From Acidimicrobiia bacterium (GTDB lineage: Bacteria; Actinomycetota; Acidimicrobiia; IMCC26256; JAENVU01), in assembly GCA_016650415.1 (NCBI GenBank), contig JAENVU010000447.1, positions 1 to 9,317 of the forward strand: 9,317 nt of DNA, given 5' to 3'. Position 1 is the stretch's first letter, and each line of letters opens with the position of its first letter. Positions 1 through 8,123 of the stretch are shown one piece after another. Position numbers and translations under genes: made by a program. Below the pieces are notes generated by a model. That model was not told the DNA's origin and ran no database searches. It worked only from the letters and a program-made list of their open reading frames with translations.

Positions 1-770
1 CCGTCGGCGTCGAGGAGACGGCCATGGACCCACGTGACCGTGCCGGGCCGCGTGGTCGCCAGTGCGAATCCGACCACGCGGCCCGGCGCGTCGCGCACGG
101 CGTCCACCACTGCGAGATCGTCGAGATTGGCCACGACGACACCGTCGGGATCCTGATACTGGAACGCGTGCTGTTTGTCGGCGACGTAGGCCGCGAACGA
201 ACCGTGCCAGTCGAGGTGATCGTCGGCGAGGTTCAACAGGACCGCCACTGCCGGTGCGAACGTCGGGGTCACCGTATGCAGTTGGAACGACGACGCTTCG
301 ATCACGAGCACATCTGCAGGCTCGGCCAATGCTTCGAGCGCGACCCGGCCGATGTTGCCGACCGCCGGGGCCCGCCGGCCCGAGGCCTCGACCATGGCAC
401 TGATCAACATCGTCACCGTGGACTTGCCGTTCGTGCCCGTCACAACCACGACCGGGACGGTTGCCGCTTCCACGGCGAGGTCCAGATCGCCCCGCACGAC
501 CACACCGCGCCGCCGCGCCGCAGTCATGACCGGGTGATCCGGTCGCACGCCCGGACTCGGAACCAGGAGATCCACTCCGGCGACGAGGGTGTCCCAATCC
601 GGCCGGCCTTCGATCACCCGCATCCCCTCGGCTTCGAGGGCGGCGCGACGCTCGGCGTAGCCGGGTTGGCCCGGACGCTCCTCGACGACGGTGACCTCGT
701 CACCGCGACGATGGAGCCACTCCGCCACGACCGCGCCCGTGGCGCGGAGACCCACGACCACAACCCGCAC
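1..770 (-). CDS. murD: UDP-MurNAc-L-alanine: D-glutamate ligase MurD, 3' part missing
   Basis: MurD adds D-glutamate to UDP-MurNAc-L-Ala in the cytoplasm. I translated it by hand: 256 codons are visible and the frame is open to the left edge, so roughly the last 40% (mainly the C-terminal domain) lies outside. Visible features: a Rossmann-like N-terminal UDP-binding domain starting VVVVGLRATG (3-12); VPSPGVRPDHP (70-80); the ATP loop TGTNGKST (111-118); GNIG (138-141); EASSFQL (158-164); DDHLDWHG (183-190); and K199 in YVADK, the lysine that is normally carbamylated. In the N-terminal loop the usual second glycine of GLGxTG is arginine. The GTG start at 770 shares its G with the mraY stop (TAGTG), so coupling to mraY is likely. 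The plus strand here also carries open frames, but these are shadows of murD codon bias. Confidence 0.94.
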   Translation of the reverse strand, partial: MRVVVVGLRATGAVVAEWLHRRGDEVTVVEERPGQPGYAERRAALEAEGMRVIEGRPDWDTLVAGVDLLVPSPGVRPDHPVMTAARRRGVVVRGDLDLAVEAATVPVVVVTGTNGKSTVTMLISAMVEASGRRAPAVGNIGRVALEALAEPADVLVIEASSFQLHTVTPTFAPAVAVLLNLADDHLDWHGSFAAYVADKQHAFQYQDPDGVVVANLDDLAVVDAVRDAPGRVVGFALATTRPGTVTWVHGRLLDAD

Positions 771-1840
771 TATCCGCCGGCCCCCGGGATGCGCAAGAAG
801 TCGGCGTAGAAGAGTCCGAGCCCGAGGGCCATGGCCAGACCCGCGAGGATCCAGAACCGCACGATGATCGTCGATTCCGGCCAGCCCAACAGTTCGAAAT
901 GATGATGGATCGGCGACATTCGCAGGATCCGGCGACCGAATCCGCGGAACGAGATCACCTGCGCCACGACGCTCGCAGTTTCGAGGACGTAGAGACCACC
1001 GATGATCGGCAGCAACAACGCAGTGTTGGTGAGGAGTCCCATCCCGGCCATCGCGCCGCCGAGCGCGAGCGCACCGGTATCACCCATGAACACCTTCGCC
1101 GGCGGCGCGTTCCACCAGAGGAACCCGACACACGCACCCATCATCGCGGCCGCGACCACCGTGACATCGATCGATCCCGCCCGCAGCGCGGGGAGCGTGG
1201 CATCGCGCAGGAGATACACATCCTCATGCCGGAACTGCGTGAACGAGATCACGACGAACGCCGCGAACACGAGCGCACTCGAGCCGGCCGCGAGACCATC
1301 GAGTCCATCGGTGATGTTGACCGCGTTCGTCATGGCGTAGACCACGGCGATCGCCCAGAGGATCCAACCCACCGTCCCGAGATCCATGCCGCTGATCGCA
1401 CGCGTGAACGACATATCGGTCGAGACCTTGACGACGTGCACGCTCATCACCGCGAAGACGGTCGCCACCATGACGAGACCAACCGTCTTCCCCCGCTTCC
1501 GCAGCCCGAGGTTGCGCGCCCGCTTGACCCCCAGGTAATCGTCCACGAATCCGACCGCGAACAGTCCCAGAATCAAGACCCACAGGGTGATCGCGGTGTC
1601 GGCGAACTTGATGGCCTCCGAGTTGATGTGCGCGACCAGGTAGCCCACGAACGCGGCGCCCACGATCGCGACCCCACCCATCGTGGGCGTTCCGGCCTTG
1701 GCTTCGTGCGGATGCGCGACCGGACCGTCGTCCCGGATCTGGGCACCGATGTTGTGGCGCTGCAGATACCGGATCACGAACGGCGTCCCGAACACCCCGA
1801 CGGTGAAGGCGGTGGCAACCGCGATCAATACCGCGATCAT
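770..1840 (-). CDS. mraY: Phospho-MurNAc-pentapeptide translocase MraY
   Basis: MraY is the integral membrane enzyme that transfers phospho-MurNAc-pentapeptide from UDP to undecaprenyl phosphate, making lipid I. The 356-residue protein has about ten hydrophobic segments, the first at the very N-terminus. The family signatures are all present: GTPTMGG (50-56); the acidic pair D100-D101 in FVDDYLG; NITDGLDG with D178 and D181 (175-182); FMGDTGALALGG with D254; and the histidine cluster PIHHHFELLGWPE (310-322). ATG 1840 is chosen because it gives the canonical N-terminus, overlaps the murF stop as ATGA, and has GGAGG seven bases upstream (1852-1848). The open frame continues upstream to 2107, but only as overlap with murF. 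The murD start shares one base with its TAG stop. It would be a target of MraY-directed nucleoside antibiotics, as in other bacteria. Secure. Confidence 0.96.
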   Translation of the reverse strand: MIAVLIAVATAFTVGVFGTPFVIRYLQRHNIGAQIRDDGPVAHPHEAKAGTPTMGGVAIVGAAFVGYLVAHINSEAIKFADTAITLWVLILGLFAVGFVDDYLGVKRARNLGLRKRGKTVGLVMVATVFAVMSVHVVKVSTDMSFTRAISGMDLGTVGWILWAIAVVYAMTNAVNITDGLDGLAAGSSALVFAAFVVISFTQFRHEDVYLLRDATLPALRAGSIDVTVVAAAMMGACVGFLWWNAPPAKVFMGDTGALALGGAMAGMGLLTNTALLLPIIGGLYVLETASVVAQVISFRGFGRRILRMSPIHHHFELLGWPESTIIVRFWILAGLAMALGLGLFYADFLRIPGAGG

Positions 1841-3207
1841 GCGACGGCCTCCGTTCCGACCAACGCCGCGACCACGACTTCGAGACCGAGGGCGCGACTG
1901 GCTTTGACCAGCACCGCGTCGCCCGGCCCGGCGAGATCGCACACCAACTCCCGCGCCTCGGCTGCATCCGCGACCCGGTGCACCGTCACGCCCCCGGCCG
2001 TCGCGGCGTCCGCGAGCGGTGCCGCCGCCGGACCGACCGCGATCAGCACGTCGAGGTGGGTACGGGCACACACGCGACCGACCGCCGCGTGCTGCTCGTC
2101 GCTCCACTCCCCCAGCTCACGCATTTCGCCCAGAACCCCGATGTGCCGCCCCGATACCGGGAACGCGGCCAGTGCCTCGACCGCGGCCTCCATGGCCACC
2201 GGGGAGGCATTGTACGAATCGTTGAGCACGACGACGCCGGAGGGACTCTGCTCCAACCGCATGCGCCAGCCGGTGACCTCGGCGGATGCGAGCGCGGCGA
2301 CCACCGGATCGAATCCGACGCCCGCCACCAGCGCGACGGTCGCCGCCTGCGCGGCGTTGATGGCCTGATGGGCGCCCCGCGCCGCGAGCGCGACCGGGCC
2401 GGAACCCCACGGCGTCCGCAGCCGAAAGCGGACGCGCAGTTCGGCATCCACCACGACGTCTTCGACGGCGACGTCGGCCGTCGCCTCCGTGCCGACGGTG
2501 ATCACCCGGGCCAGCGTCCGTTCGCGGTGGGTCAGGCTGGTGACACAGTCGGCGGAGAGCACCGCCACACCGTCGGGCGGAAGCGCTTCGAGGAGTTCGC
2601 CTTTGACCGCGGCGACCCCTCCGGGGCCACCGAGATGCTCGGCGTGCGTGATCCCCATGTTGGTGATGACTCCGATGTCGGGCCGGGCAATCGCGCAGAG
2701 GTCCGCGATGTTTCCGGCGAAACGCGCACCCATCTCCACGACGACGACGTCGACATCATTCGGCGCGCCGAGCAACGTGACCGGAACACCGATGTCGTTG
2801 TTGAACGACGCGGGAGCCGCGTGGGTGACGAGAGCCGCGCCGAGGGCCGCGGCGGTGAAATCCTTCGTCGAGGTCTTGCCGACCGAACCCGTGATGCCGA
2901 CCACCCGACCGGTCATCTGATCACGCGCCGCATTCCCGAGCCGCCGGAGCGCCTCGCGGACGTCGGCGACTTCGACGACGGGATAGCCGGCAACCGGACG
3001 ATCGACGATGGAAAAGGCAGCCCCGCGTTCGTGGGCGGCCGCGACGTATTCGTGCCCATCTCGAACGTCGCGCAATGCGGCGAAGACCTCTCCGGACCGC
3101 AGCGTCCGCGAATCGAACCCCACACCGATCCCCACGGGTTCGATCGTGGCCGGACCCGCCGACGACCCGTCCGTGACCTCGCTGACCCACGCGCGCGTCA
3201 GTTCCAT
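1837..3207 (-). CDS. murF: UDP-MurNAc-tripeptide: D-alanyl-D-alanine ligase MurF
   Basis: MurF is the cytoplasmic ATP-dependent ligase that adds D-Ala-D-Ala to the UDP-MurNAc-tripeptide, completing the pentapeptide that MraY uses. The 456-residue product is of normal length. It shows the N-terminal substrate domain with FDSRTLRSGEVFAAL (31-45), the ATP loop GITGSVGKT (104-112), SFNNDIGVP (134-142), NMGITHAEHLG (183-193) and the C-terminal-domain motif LNDSYNASP (328-336), followed by VLGEMRELGE (358-367) and VKASRALGLE (434-443). GGAG lies five bases before the ATG. Its first ten bases overlap the end of murE, and its stop codon overlaps the mraY start as ATGA, so translation of all three is probably coupled. 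Nothing unusual was seen. Assignment is secure. Confidence 0.96.
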   Translation of the reverse strand: MELTRAWVSEVTDGSSAGPATIEPVGIGVGFDSRTLRSGEVFAALRDVRDGHEYVAAAHERGAAFSIVDRPVAGYPVVEVADVREALRRLGNAARDQMTGRVVGITGSVGKTSTKDFTAAALGAALVTHAAPASFNNDIGVPVTLLGAPNDVDVVVVEMGARFAGNIADLCAIARPDIGVITNMGITHAEHLGGPGGVAAVKGELLEALPPDGVAVLSADCVTSLTHRERTLARVITVGTEATADVAVEDVVVDAELRVRFRLRTPWGSGPVALAARGAHQAINAAQAATVALVAGVGFDPVVAALASAEVTGWRMRLEQSPSGVVVLNDSYNASPVAMEAAVEALAAFPVSGRHIGVLGEMRELGEWSDEQHAAVGRVCARTHLDVLIAVGPAAAPLADAATAGGVTVHRVADAAEARELVCDLAGPGDAVLVKASRALGLEVVVAALVGTEAVA

Positions 3208-4661
3208 ACCGACTCCAGCGCGGCCGCGGCCACGACGCGATCATCGAACGGGATCGTCGCGTCGGCCCACTCCTGCATCGTCTCGGCGCCCTTGCCGAGG
3301 ATCACCACGATGTCACCGGGACGGGCCGCGCCGATCGCCATCCGGATCGCGGCACCGCGATCCAGTTCGATGGCGAACTCGGCCGATGTCGTCCGGAGCC
3401 CGACCGCGGCATCCTCCGCGATCGCCGCCGGATCTTCGGTGCGGGGGTTGTCGGTCGTGAGAACCACGACGTCGGCACCGCGACCTGCTGCTTCTCCCAT
3501 TCCCGCCCGCTTGGACCGGTCCCGATCGCCGCCACAGCCGAACACCGCGATCACGCGAGCCTCGGTGCAGGTGCGCGCGGCGTCCAGCGCGGTGTCGATG
3601 CCGCCCGCAGTGTGGGCATAGTCCACGATCACGCCGATCGGCGCGTGCGACCTGACGGCCTCGAATCGTCCGGGGACTGCGGTCGCGGCCTCGAGGCCGG
3701 CGGACACCGAGTCGAGTTCGATCCCGAGGGCCGTGGCCGCCGCGGCGGCGGCGAGTGCGTTCTCGACGTTGAACCGCCCCAACAGACTGATCGAGACGTC
3801 GGTCTCACCCTGGGGAGTCGCGAGCCGGAACCGGCTCCCGCGTACGTCGGTCATGACCCGGGCCGCCCGCACCGTGGCCGCCGGATTCTCGATGGCGTAG
3901 GTCGTCACCGGCCCACCGGCGGCCGTCACTCGATCAACCAACCGGACTCCGGCCGGATCGTCGAGATTCACCACCGCGTGCCGGGTGAACTCGGGTGCGA
4001 ACAGTCCGGCCTTGGCCTCGAAATAGGCCTCGAGCGTGCCGTGGTAATCGAGGTGTTCATGACTCAGGTTCGTGAAGACCGCAACCGCGAAGACGGTGCC
4101 GTCGACGCGATGTTCGGCGAGCGCATGGGAGCTCACCTCCATGGCGACCGCATCGGCCCCCCGGGCGCGCAGGCTCGCGAGGGTGCGTTGGAGCGTCGGC
4201 GCCTCGGGTGTGGTGAAACCCCACGGATCGATGTCACCGTCGAATCGAACCCCGGCTGTGCCGATCACCGCGGGATGGAGGCCGGCGGCGCGCATGACGG
4301 CTCCGAGCAGAAAGGCAGTCGACGTCTTGCCGTTGGTTCCCGTGATCCCGACGACGGACATCGTGTGCGACGGATCACCGAAGAAGCGCGCGGCGATCGG
4401 ACCGATGGCTCGGCGAACGGACGGAACCCCGACCTGGGGTACGGCGAGGGGAAGTTCATGATCGACGAGGAGCGCGACCGCGCCCCGTTCGACCGCCGCG
4501 GCCGCGAACTGGTGTCCGTCGGTGGTCGTTCCCGGGATACAGCAGAAGAGTGCACCGGATTCGACCGATCGACTGTCGTGGATCACGTCGGACACCTCGA
4601 CGGGCGCGTCACGGAAGACCTCGAGCACCTCGGTCGCGTCCATGAGGTCGTGCAGGCGCAC
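3198..4661 (-). CDS. murE: UDP-MurNAc-L-Ala-D-Glu: meso-diaminopimelate ligase MurE
   Basis: A cytoplasmic ATP-dependent ligase adding the third amino acid of the peptidoglycan stem peptide. The 487-residue protein shows the ATP loop GITGTNGKT (105-113), the substrate-binding TTPEAPTLQ (150-158), EVSSHAL (175-181), HEHLDYHG (201-208), the lysine that is normally carbamylated (K217 in YFEAKAGLF), and the Mur ligase C-terminal domain from about 330. DNPRTE at 404-409 is the signature of enzymes that use meso-diaminopimelate rather than lysine, so the wall is predicted to be mDAP-type. One oddity: the usual GKGHE motif reads GKGAE (456-460), with the glutamate that contacts diaminopimelate kept and the histidine replaced. 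The GTG start has GAGAGGA just upstream and follows ftsI by 12 bases. Its end overlaps murF by 10 bases. Assignment is secure. Confidence 0.96.
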   Translation of the reverse strand: MRLHDLMDATEVLEVFRDAPVEVSDVIHDSRSVESGALFCCIPGTTTDGHQFAAAAVERGAVALLVDHELPLAVPQVGVPSVRRAIGPIAARFFGDPSHTMSVVGITGTNGKTSTAFLLGAVMRAAGLHPAVIGTAGVRFDGDIDPWGFTTPEAPTLQRTLASLRARGADAVAMEVSSHALAEHRVDGTVFAVAVFTNLSHEHLDYHGTLEAYFEAKAGLFAPEFTRHAVVNLDDPAGVRLVDRVTAAGGPVTTYAIENPAATVRAARVMTDVRGSRFRLATPQGETDVSISLLGRFNVENALAAAAAATALGIELDSVSAGLEAATAVPGRFEAVRSHAPIGVIVDYAHTAGGIDTALDAARTCTEARVIAVFGCGGDRDRSKRAGMGEAAGRGADVVVLTTDNPRTEDPAAIAEDAAVGLRTTSAEFAIELDRGAAIRMAIGAARPGDIVVILGKGAETMQEWADATIPFDDRVVAAAALESVWN

Positions 4662-4673
4662 GGGATCCTCTCG

Positions 4674-6590
4674 TTATGGAGCGGGAGCGGACACGTTACT
4701 TGTGAGCCCTCGCCCCGCCGCAGTCGATTGGGTCGCGCCGGCGGCGTCACCCTCGGTCGCAGGCACGTGGTACAGGTGCAGCGCGTACTGCATGATTGCC
4801 GAGAACACCGGTGCGGCGACCTCGCCGCCGTGCGTCGCGTTCTGAGGGTCGTCGAGGACCACCACCGCCGCGAACCGGGGGGACTCCGCTGGCGCGAACC
4901 CGGCGAAGCTGGCCATGTAGTGGTAGGGCGGCTCGTACGGCGGCTTCCGGGAGGTGCCGGTCTTGCCGGCCACGGAATAGCCGTCGATCGCGGCCCGCTT
5001 TCCGGTCCCCGACATCACCACACTCTGGAGGATCTTCCTCATCGACGCCGCGGTCGCCCGGGAGATCACCCGACGCGACGCGGGCGCCGGCATCGACGTT
5101 CGGTGACCGTTGGCGTCGATCAGCGCCGACACGAGGCGAGGGGGACGGTTCATGCCACCGGACGCCACCGTGGTGAAGACGTCCAGCGTCTGCATCGCCG
5201 TGGTCGCGATTCCGTAGCCGATCGGCATGCTTCCCATGATCGCCGGGTCGTAGTTCGACGGCGCCTGGAGCAAGCCACTGGCTTCGCCGGGAAACTGAAT
5301 CGGAGTCCGCGCCCCGAAGCCGAAGTTCCGCATCGCCCGATCGAGGTTGGTTCGACCGACGAGCGCGGCGATCTTGATCGCACCGACGTTGGACGATCGG
5401 GTCAGGATGTCCAGCACCGTCCAGTTGGCGACGTCATGCGTCTCGTCGTCGGCGAACACCTGGCCACCGAGCTTCACTTCGCTCGGCACCGAGAAGTGGG
5501 TATCGGTCGAGATCTTGCCCGACTCCAACGCACTCGATGCCGTGATCACCTTCGCGGTCGAACCCGGTTCGTAGATGTCCGTGAGCGGTCGATTGCGATT
5601 CCGCGACGTCGCCGGCATCGCGGGCCGATTGCCGACCGCGCCATTGACGTTCACCATCGCCACCACGTCGCCGGTGTGGACATCGACGATCACGGCCATT
5701 CCCGCCTTCGCGCCGACGGCCGCGACCTCGTCGGTCAGTCGCTGTTCGGCGACGTATTGGAGCGACTGGTCGAGGGTCAGCACCAGGTCATCACCACGCT
5801 CGGCGGGAACCATGCGCCGCTCGGTCGCCGGAATCTCGCGGCCGGTGGGATCGCGTTCGGCCTCGAGTGATCCGGGTGTACCGGCGAGCACATCGGTGTA
5901 CTTCTGTTCCAGTCCGCCGAGACCCTGGTTCTCACTGCCGACGAATCCCAACACCGGCGCGGCCAGCGATCCCGCGGGATACACCCGCTGGGATTCGGTG
6001 ATCTGAGCAATGCCGGGAAGACCCAGTCCGGTGACGCGCTTGGCCACCGACGGCGAGATTCGCCGGGCCAGGTACATGAAGTGCACCGAGGGGCGGTTCA
6101 AGTCCTCGGTCAGCTGGGGAACGGGGAGACCCAGGATCGGACCGATCGCCGCCGCGGTCTTCGCGGGATCGCGGATGAGCCCACCGTCGGCGAAGATCGT
6201 CGGTCGGGGTACCGACAGCGCGAGTTCGTGACCGTTGCGGTCGAAGATGGATCCCCGGGTGGCACTCAAGGTGATCGGATGAATGAGTTGGTTCCGCGCC
6301 AGGGTGTCGTACTTGGCCCCGCCCACCGCCTGGAGATCGACCAACCGTGCGGTCAACCCGGCCAGGGCGAGCATCATGATGACCAGGAGCGCGGTCAGAC
6401 GCCGACGCGACGGCGCCGCGCCGACGGGCGCGGCAGATCGCGGCGGAGTCCGCCTGCCGTTGCCACCGGTCACCGGCGTGCGTCGGACCGGCCCCGAGGT
6501 TCGAGTGCGCGCGCGAGCCGCGCCGGGCCCGGAGCGGTGCCCGGCCGGCCGAGGCCGCCGAGGATCGCGGGGACGGACGGGTGCCGTCAC
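4674..6590 (-). CDS. ftsI: Peptidoglycan D,D-transpeptidase FtsI (PBP3, class B)
   Basis: FtsI cross-links septal peptidoglycan outside the membrane, in complex with the glycosyltransferase FtsW. From GTG 6590 the protein has 638 residues, normal for an actinobacterial class B penicillin-binding protein. Layout: Arg/Pro-rich cytoplasmic tail (1-64); one membrane anchor (about 65-87); PBP dimer domain with ATRGSIFDRNG (110-120); transpeptidase domain with catalytic S344 in STAK (344-347), SSN (399-401) and KTGT (543-546). No PASTA repeats follow; the C-terminus ends in about 25 low-complexity residues. GTG 6590 is the first possible start in this frame after the ftsL stop. The open frame extends back to 6833, but that would overlap ftsL by about 120 bases. 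GAGG eight bases upstream could serve as ribosome-binding site. The start overlaps the stop of the small ORF before it. The murE start lies 12 bases downstream. Function is certain; the start is likely. Confidence 0.95.
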   Translation of the reverse strand: MTAPVRPRDPRRPRPAGHRSGPGAARARTRTSGPVRRTPVTGGNGRRTPPRSAAPVGAAPSRRRLTALLVIMMLALAGLTARLVDLQAVGGAKYDTLARNQLIHPITLSATRGSIFDRNGHELALSVPRPTIFADGGLIRDPAKTAAAIGPILGLPVPQLTEDLNRPSVHFMYLARRISPSVAKRVTGLGLPGIAQITESQRVYPAGSLAAPVLGFVGSENQGLGGLEQKYTDVLAGTPGSLEAERDPTGREIPATERRMVPAERGDDLVLTLDQSLQYVAEQRLTDEVAAVGAKAGMAVIVDVHTGDVVAMVNVNGAVGNRPAMPATSRNRNRPLTDIYEPGSTAKVITASSALESGKISTDTHFSVPSEVKLGGQVFADDETHDVANWTVLDILTRSSNVGAIKIAALVGRTNLDRAMRNFGFGARTPIQFPGEASGLLQAPSNYDPAIMGSMPIGYGIATTAMQTLDVFTTVASGGMNRPPRLVSALIDANGHRTSMPAPASRRVISRATAASMRKILQSVVMSGTGKRAAIDGYSVAGKTGTSRKPPYEPPYHYMASFAGFAPAESPRFAAVVVLDDPQNATHGGEVAAPVFSAIMQYALHLYHVPATEGDAAGATQSTAAGRGLTSNVSAPAP

Positions 6591-6715
6591 CGCGCCCGCC
6601 TCGCGGGCACGAGGTCCACTTCCGGCGGTGGCGGATGCGGCAACCGACTCATCGGGCGCGTGCCGGCGCCGAGGCGACGGTGACGCGGTTGGCCGGGACG
6701 CGCGCTCGAGTTCAT
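6587..6715 (-). CDS. Possible 42-residue small ORF bridging ftsL and ftsI
   Basis: This unrecognised ORF starts at an ATG overlapping the ftsL stop (ATGA) and ends in a TGA overlapping the ftsI GTG start (GTGA). GGAG lies seven bases before its ATG. It encodes a basic Arg- and Pro-rich peptide without a membrane segment, containing PHPPPPEVD (26-34). By my count 34 of 42 codons end in G or C (about 81%), against 29 of 41 (about 71%) for the ftsI frame across the same bases, so codon use favours this frame. Two explanations are possible: a leader peptide that hands ribosomes from ftsL to ftsI, or the original ftsI N-terminus separated by a frameshift (real or a sequencing error). I do not know of a described family for it, and it may simply be a spacer that happens to be open. 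Confidence 0.4.
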   Translation of the reverse strand: MNSSARPGQPRHRRLGAGTRPMSRLPHPPPPEVDLVPARRAR

Positions 6716-7194
6716 CGCGTTGCTCCGATGATCGCCTTGATCGCCTGCCAGGCCTGGGTGGCACCGGGAACGTCGCCCGCGCCGACCGTCGCATTGGTCC
6801 GGGTCGCGGGAACCGCCACCGTGCGCGCGCCACCGGCCGGGACCAACCCGAGCACCGCGGCGCGTCGCATCACTGCGGCGGGAGATTCGAGCCGCGCCAC
6901 CTCGAGCCGTGCTTCCTCGTAACGGCGCTGTTCGGCCGCGGACTCGTCGGCGACCGCAATGACGTGCAGCTGGGACTCGGCCATCAACGAGTGGGCGACC
7001 ACACCGGTAAGGGCGGCGCCGACGATGCCCAACGCGCACAGCCGAACCATCCAACGCCGGCGTCGGCGCAGCCGGTGGGCGTCGGTGTCGACGACCCGCA
7101 GGTGGCGAGATCGAGGCGCGGCGGGCGCGGCGACTGGTGCCGCCGGACGCCGCGGAATCCGCTTCGGGGAGGGCGCAAGGGCCGAACCACTCAC
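6712..7194 (-). CDS. ftsL: FtsL-like septum protein
   Basis: A small bitopic division protein that would work with FtsB/DivIC, FtsQ and the FtsW-FtsI synthase. The 160-residue sequence is poorly conserved, as usual for FtsL, so the call rests on position and layout. Residues 1-48 are cytoplasmic, rich in Pro, Ala and Arg, and end in RLRRRRR (41-47). One membrane segment covers about 49-71. A short charged region likely to be coiled coil follows (about 82-104), then SPAAVMRRAAVLGLVP (104-119), which resembles the conserved C-terminal block of FtsL proteins. A tail of about 40 residues follows, longer than in many homologues. The GTG start overlaps the rsmH stop as GTGA; its own ribosome-binding site is weak, so coupling to rsmH is likely. 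It lies in the canonical ftsL slot between rsmH and ftsI. A generic 'dcw membrane protein' would be the cautious label. Confidence 0.8.
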   Translation of the reverse strand: MSGSALAPSPKRIPRRPAAPVAAPAAPRSRHLRVVDTDAHRLRRRRRWMVRLCALGIVGAALTGVVAHSLMAESQLHVIAVADESAAEQRRYEEARLEVARLESPAAVMRRAAVLGLVPAGGARTVAVPATRTNATVGAGDVPGATQAWQAIKAIIGATR

Positions 7195-8123
7195 GCGAGC
7201 CGCTCAACTGCCCGCATGCGCACGCTGGACGAACGGGGGTTGGCGGCCAGCTCCGCGGCAGACGGGCGAATCGGCTTCCGGCTCAGGAGGCGAACCAACG
7301 GCGCGGGCGTGGGTGCCGGAGGCAACCGGCGCGCGGTCGTCGGCGCGGGCGCGGTCCCCGACCACTCCGCGAACTGGTGCTTGACCATCCGGTCTTCCAG
7401 TGAGTGGTAGGCGAGCACCAGGACGCGGCCACCCGGGGTGAGGAGGTGTACCGAATCGTCGAGTCCTTCGCGCAGGTTCGGAAGTTCACGGTTCACTTCC
7501 ATCCGAATGGCTTGAAACGTTCGGCGCGCGGGGTGACCACCACGACGCCGCGCCGCCGCGGGGATTCCGGACTTGATGGCGTCGACGAGGTCACCCGTCG
7601 TCATCAGCGGACGGCGGCGCACGATTTCTGCCGCGACGCGACGAGCGAACCGCTCCTCCCCCAGTTCGGAGAGGACCGTCGCGAGTTCCGCTTCCGTATA
7701 GGTGTTGACCACCTCGGCCGCAGTGAGCTCCTGGCGCGAGTCCATCCGCATGTCCAACGGCGCGTCGGACCAGTACGAGAACCCACGCTCCGCCCGGTCG
7801 AGCTGCGGGCTACTCACACCCAAGTCGAAGAGCACTCCCACGATGTCCCCCTGGTCTGCGGCAATATCGGCGATGTCACAAAACTCGGCTCGCACCAACC
7901 GGACCCGGTCACCGAAAGGAGCGAGCGCGACCGACGCCGCGGTGATCGCGGCGTCGTCCCGATCGATTCCGATGACCCGGAGGTCAGGTCGAGCTTCGAG
8001 GAGCAGTCCGGCGTGGCCACCGCCACCAACGGTGGCGTCGATGACCGTGCCGGTCGGAACGGGGGTGAGGAACTCGACCACCTCCCGACCCAAGACCGGG
8101 CGATGGACGAACGCCTCACTCAC
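7191..8123 (-). CDS. rsmH: 16S rRNA (cytosine-1402 N4)-methyltransferase RsmH
   Basis: RsmH (MraW) uses S-adenosylmethionine to methylate the N4 of C1402 in the decoding centre of 16S rRNA. With the GTG 8123 start the protein has 310 residues, the normal size. Visible signatures in order: HRPVL (7-11); the SAM-binding DATVGGGGH (29-37); FDLGVSS with PQLD (99-109); RGFSY (113-117); MRMD (125-128); HPARRTFQAIR (from 197); YHSLEDR (239-245); and a C-terminal NPRSSSVRMRAVER block. I prefer GTG 8123 because AGGAG sits five bases before it. An in-frame ATG at 8138 would add five residues, but its only Shine-Dalgarno-like bases lie in a predicted hairpin. The stop codon overlaps the next gene as GTGA. 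It is second in the operon, separated from mraZ by the structured leader. Function is secure; the start is fairly sure. Confidence 0.96.
   Translation of the reverse strand: MSEAFVHRPVLGREVVEFLTPVPTGTVIDATVGGGGHAGLLLEARPDLRVIGIDRDDAAITAASVALAPFGDRVRLVRAEFCDIADIAADQGDIVGVLFDLGVSSPQLDRAERGFSYWSDAPLDMRMDSRQELTAAEVVNTYTEAELATVLSELGEERFARRVAAEIVRRRPLMTTGDLVDAIKSGIPAAARRRGGHPARRTFQAIRMEVNRELPNLREGLDDSVHLLTPGGRVLVLAYHSLEDRMVKHQFAEWSGTAPAPTTARRLPPAPTPAPLVRLLSRKPIRPSAAELAANPRSSSVRMRAVERLA

Noticed and set aside
24..809. 261-codon open frame on the plus strand
   Set aside because: It is antisense to murD, whose motifs I can read on the minus strand through the same bases.
899..2368. 489-codon open frame on the plus strand
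   Set aside because: It is antisense to mraY and part of murF; the Arg/His/Asp-rich translation shows no domain or membrane pattern.
1978..3621. 547-codon open frame on the plus strand
   Set aside because: It is antisense to murF and the end of murE, with shadow-like low-complexity composition and no motif.
3612..5870. 752-codon open frame on the plus strand
   Set aside because: It lies entirely antisense to ftsI and murE, which have all catalytic motifs. Its Arg/His/Gly/Asp-rich product has no recognisable domain. Long antisense frames are expected opposite high-GC third positions.
6716..7207. Minus-strand frame continuing upstream of the 42-codon small ORF (starting at 7207)
   Set aside because: This part overlaps ftsL in another frame and gives an Arg/Gly/Pro-rich translation without features. 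Only the tail from 6715, outside ftsL, is worth considering.
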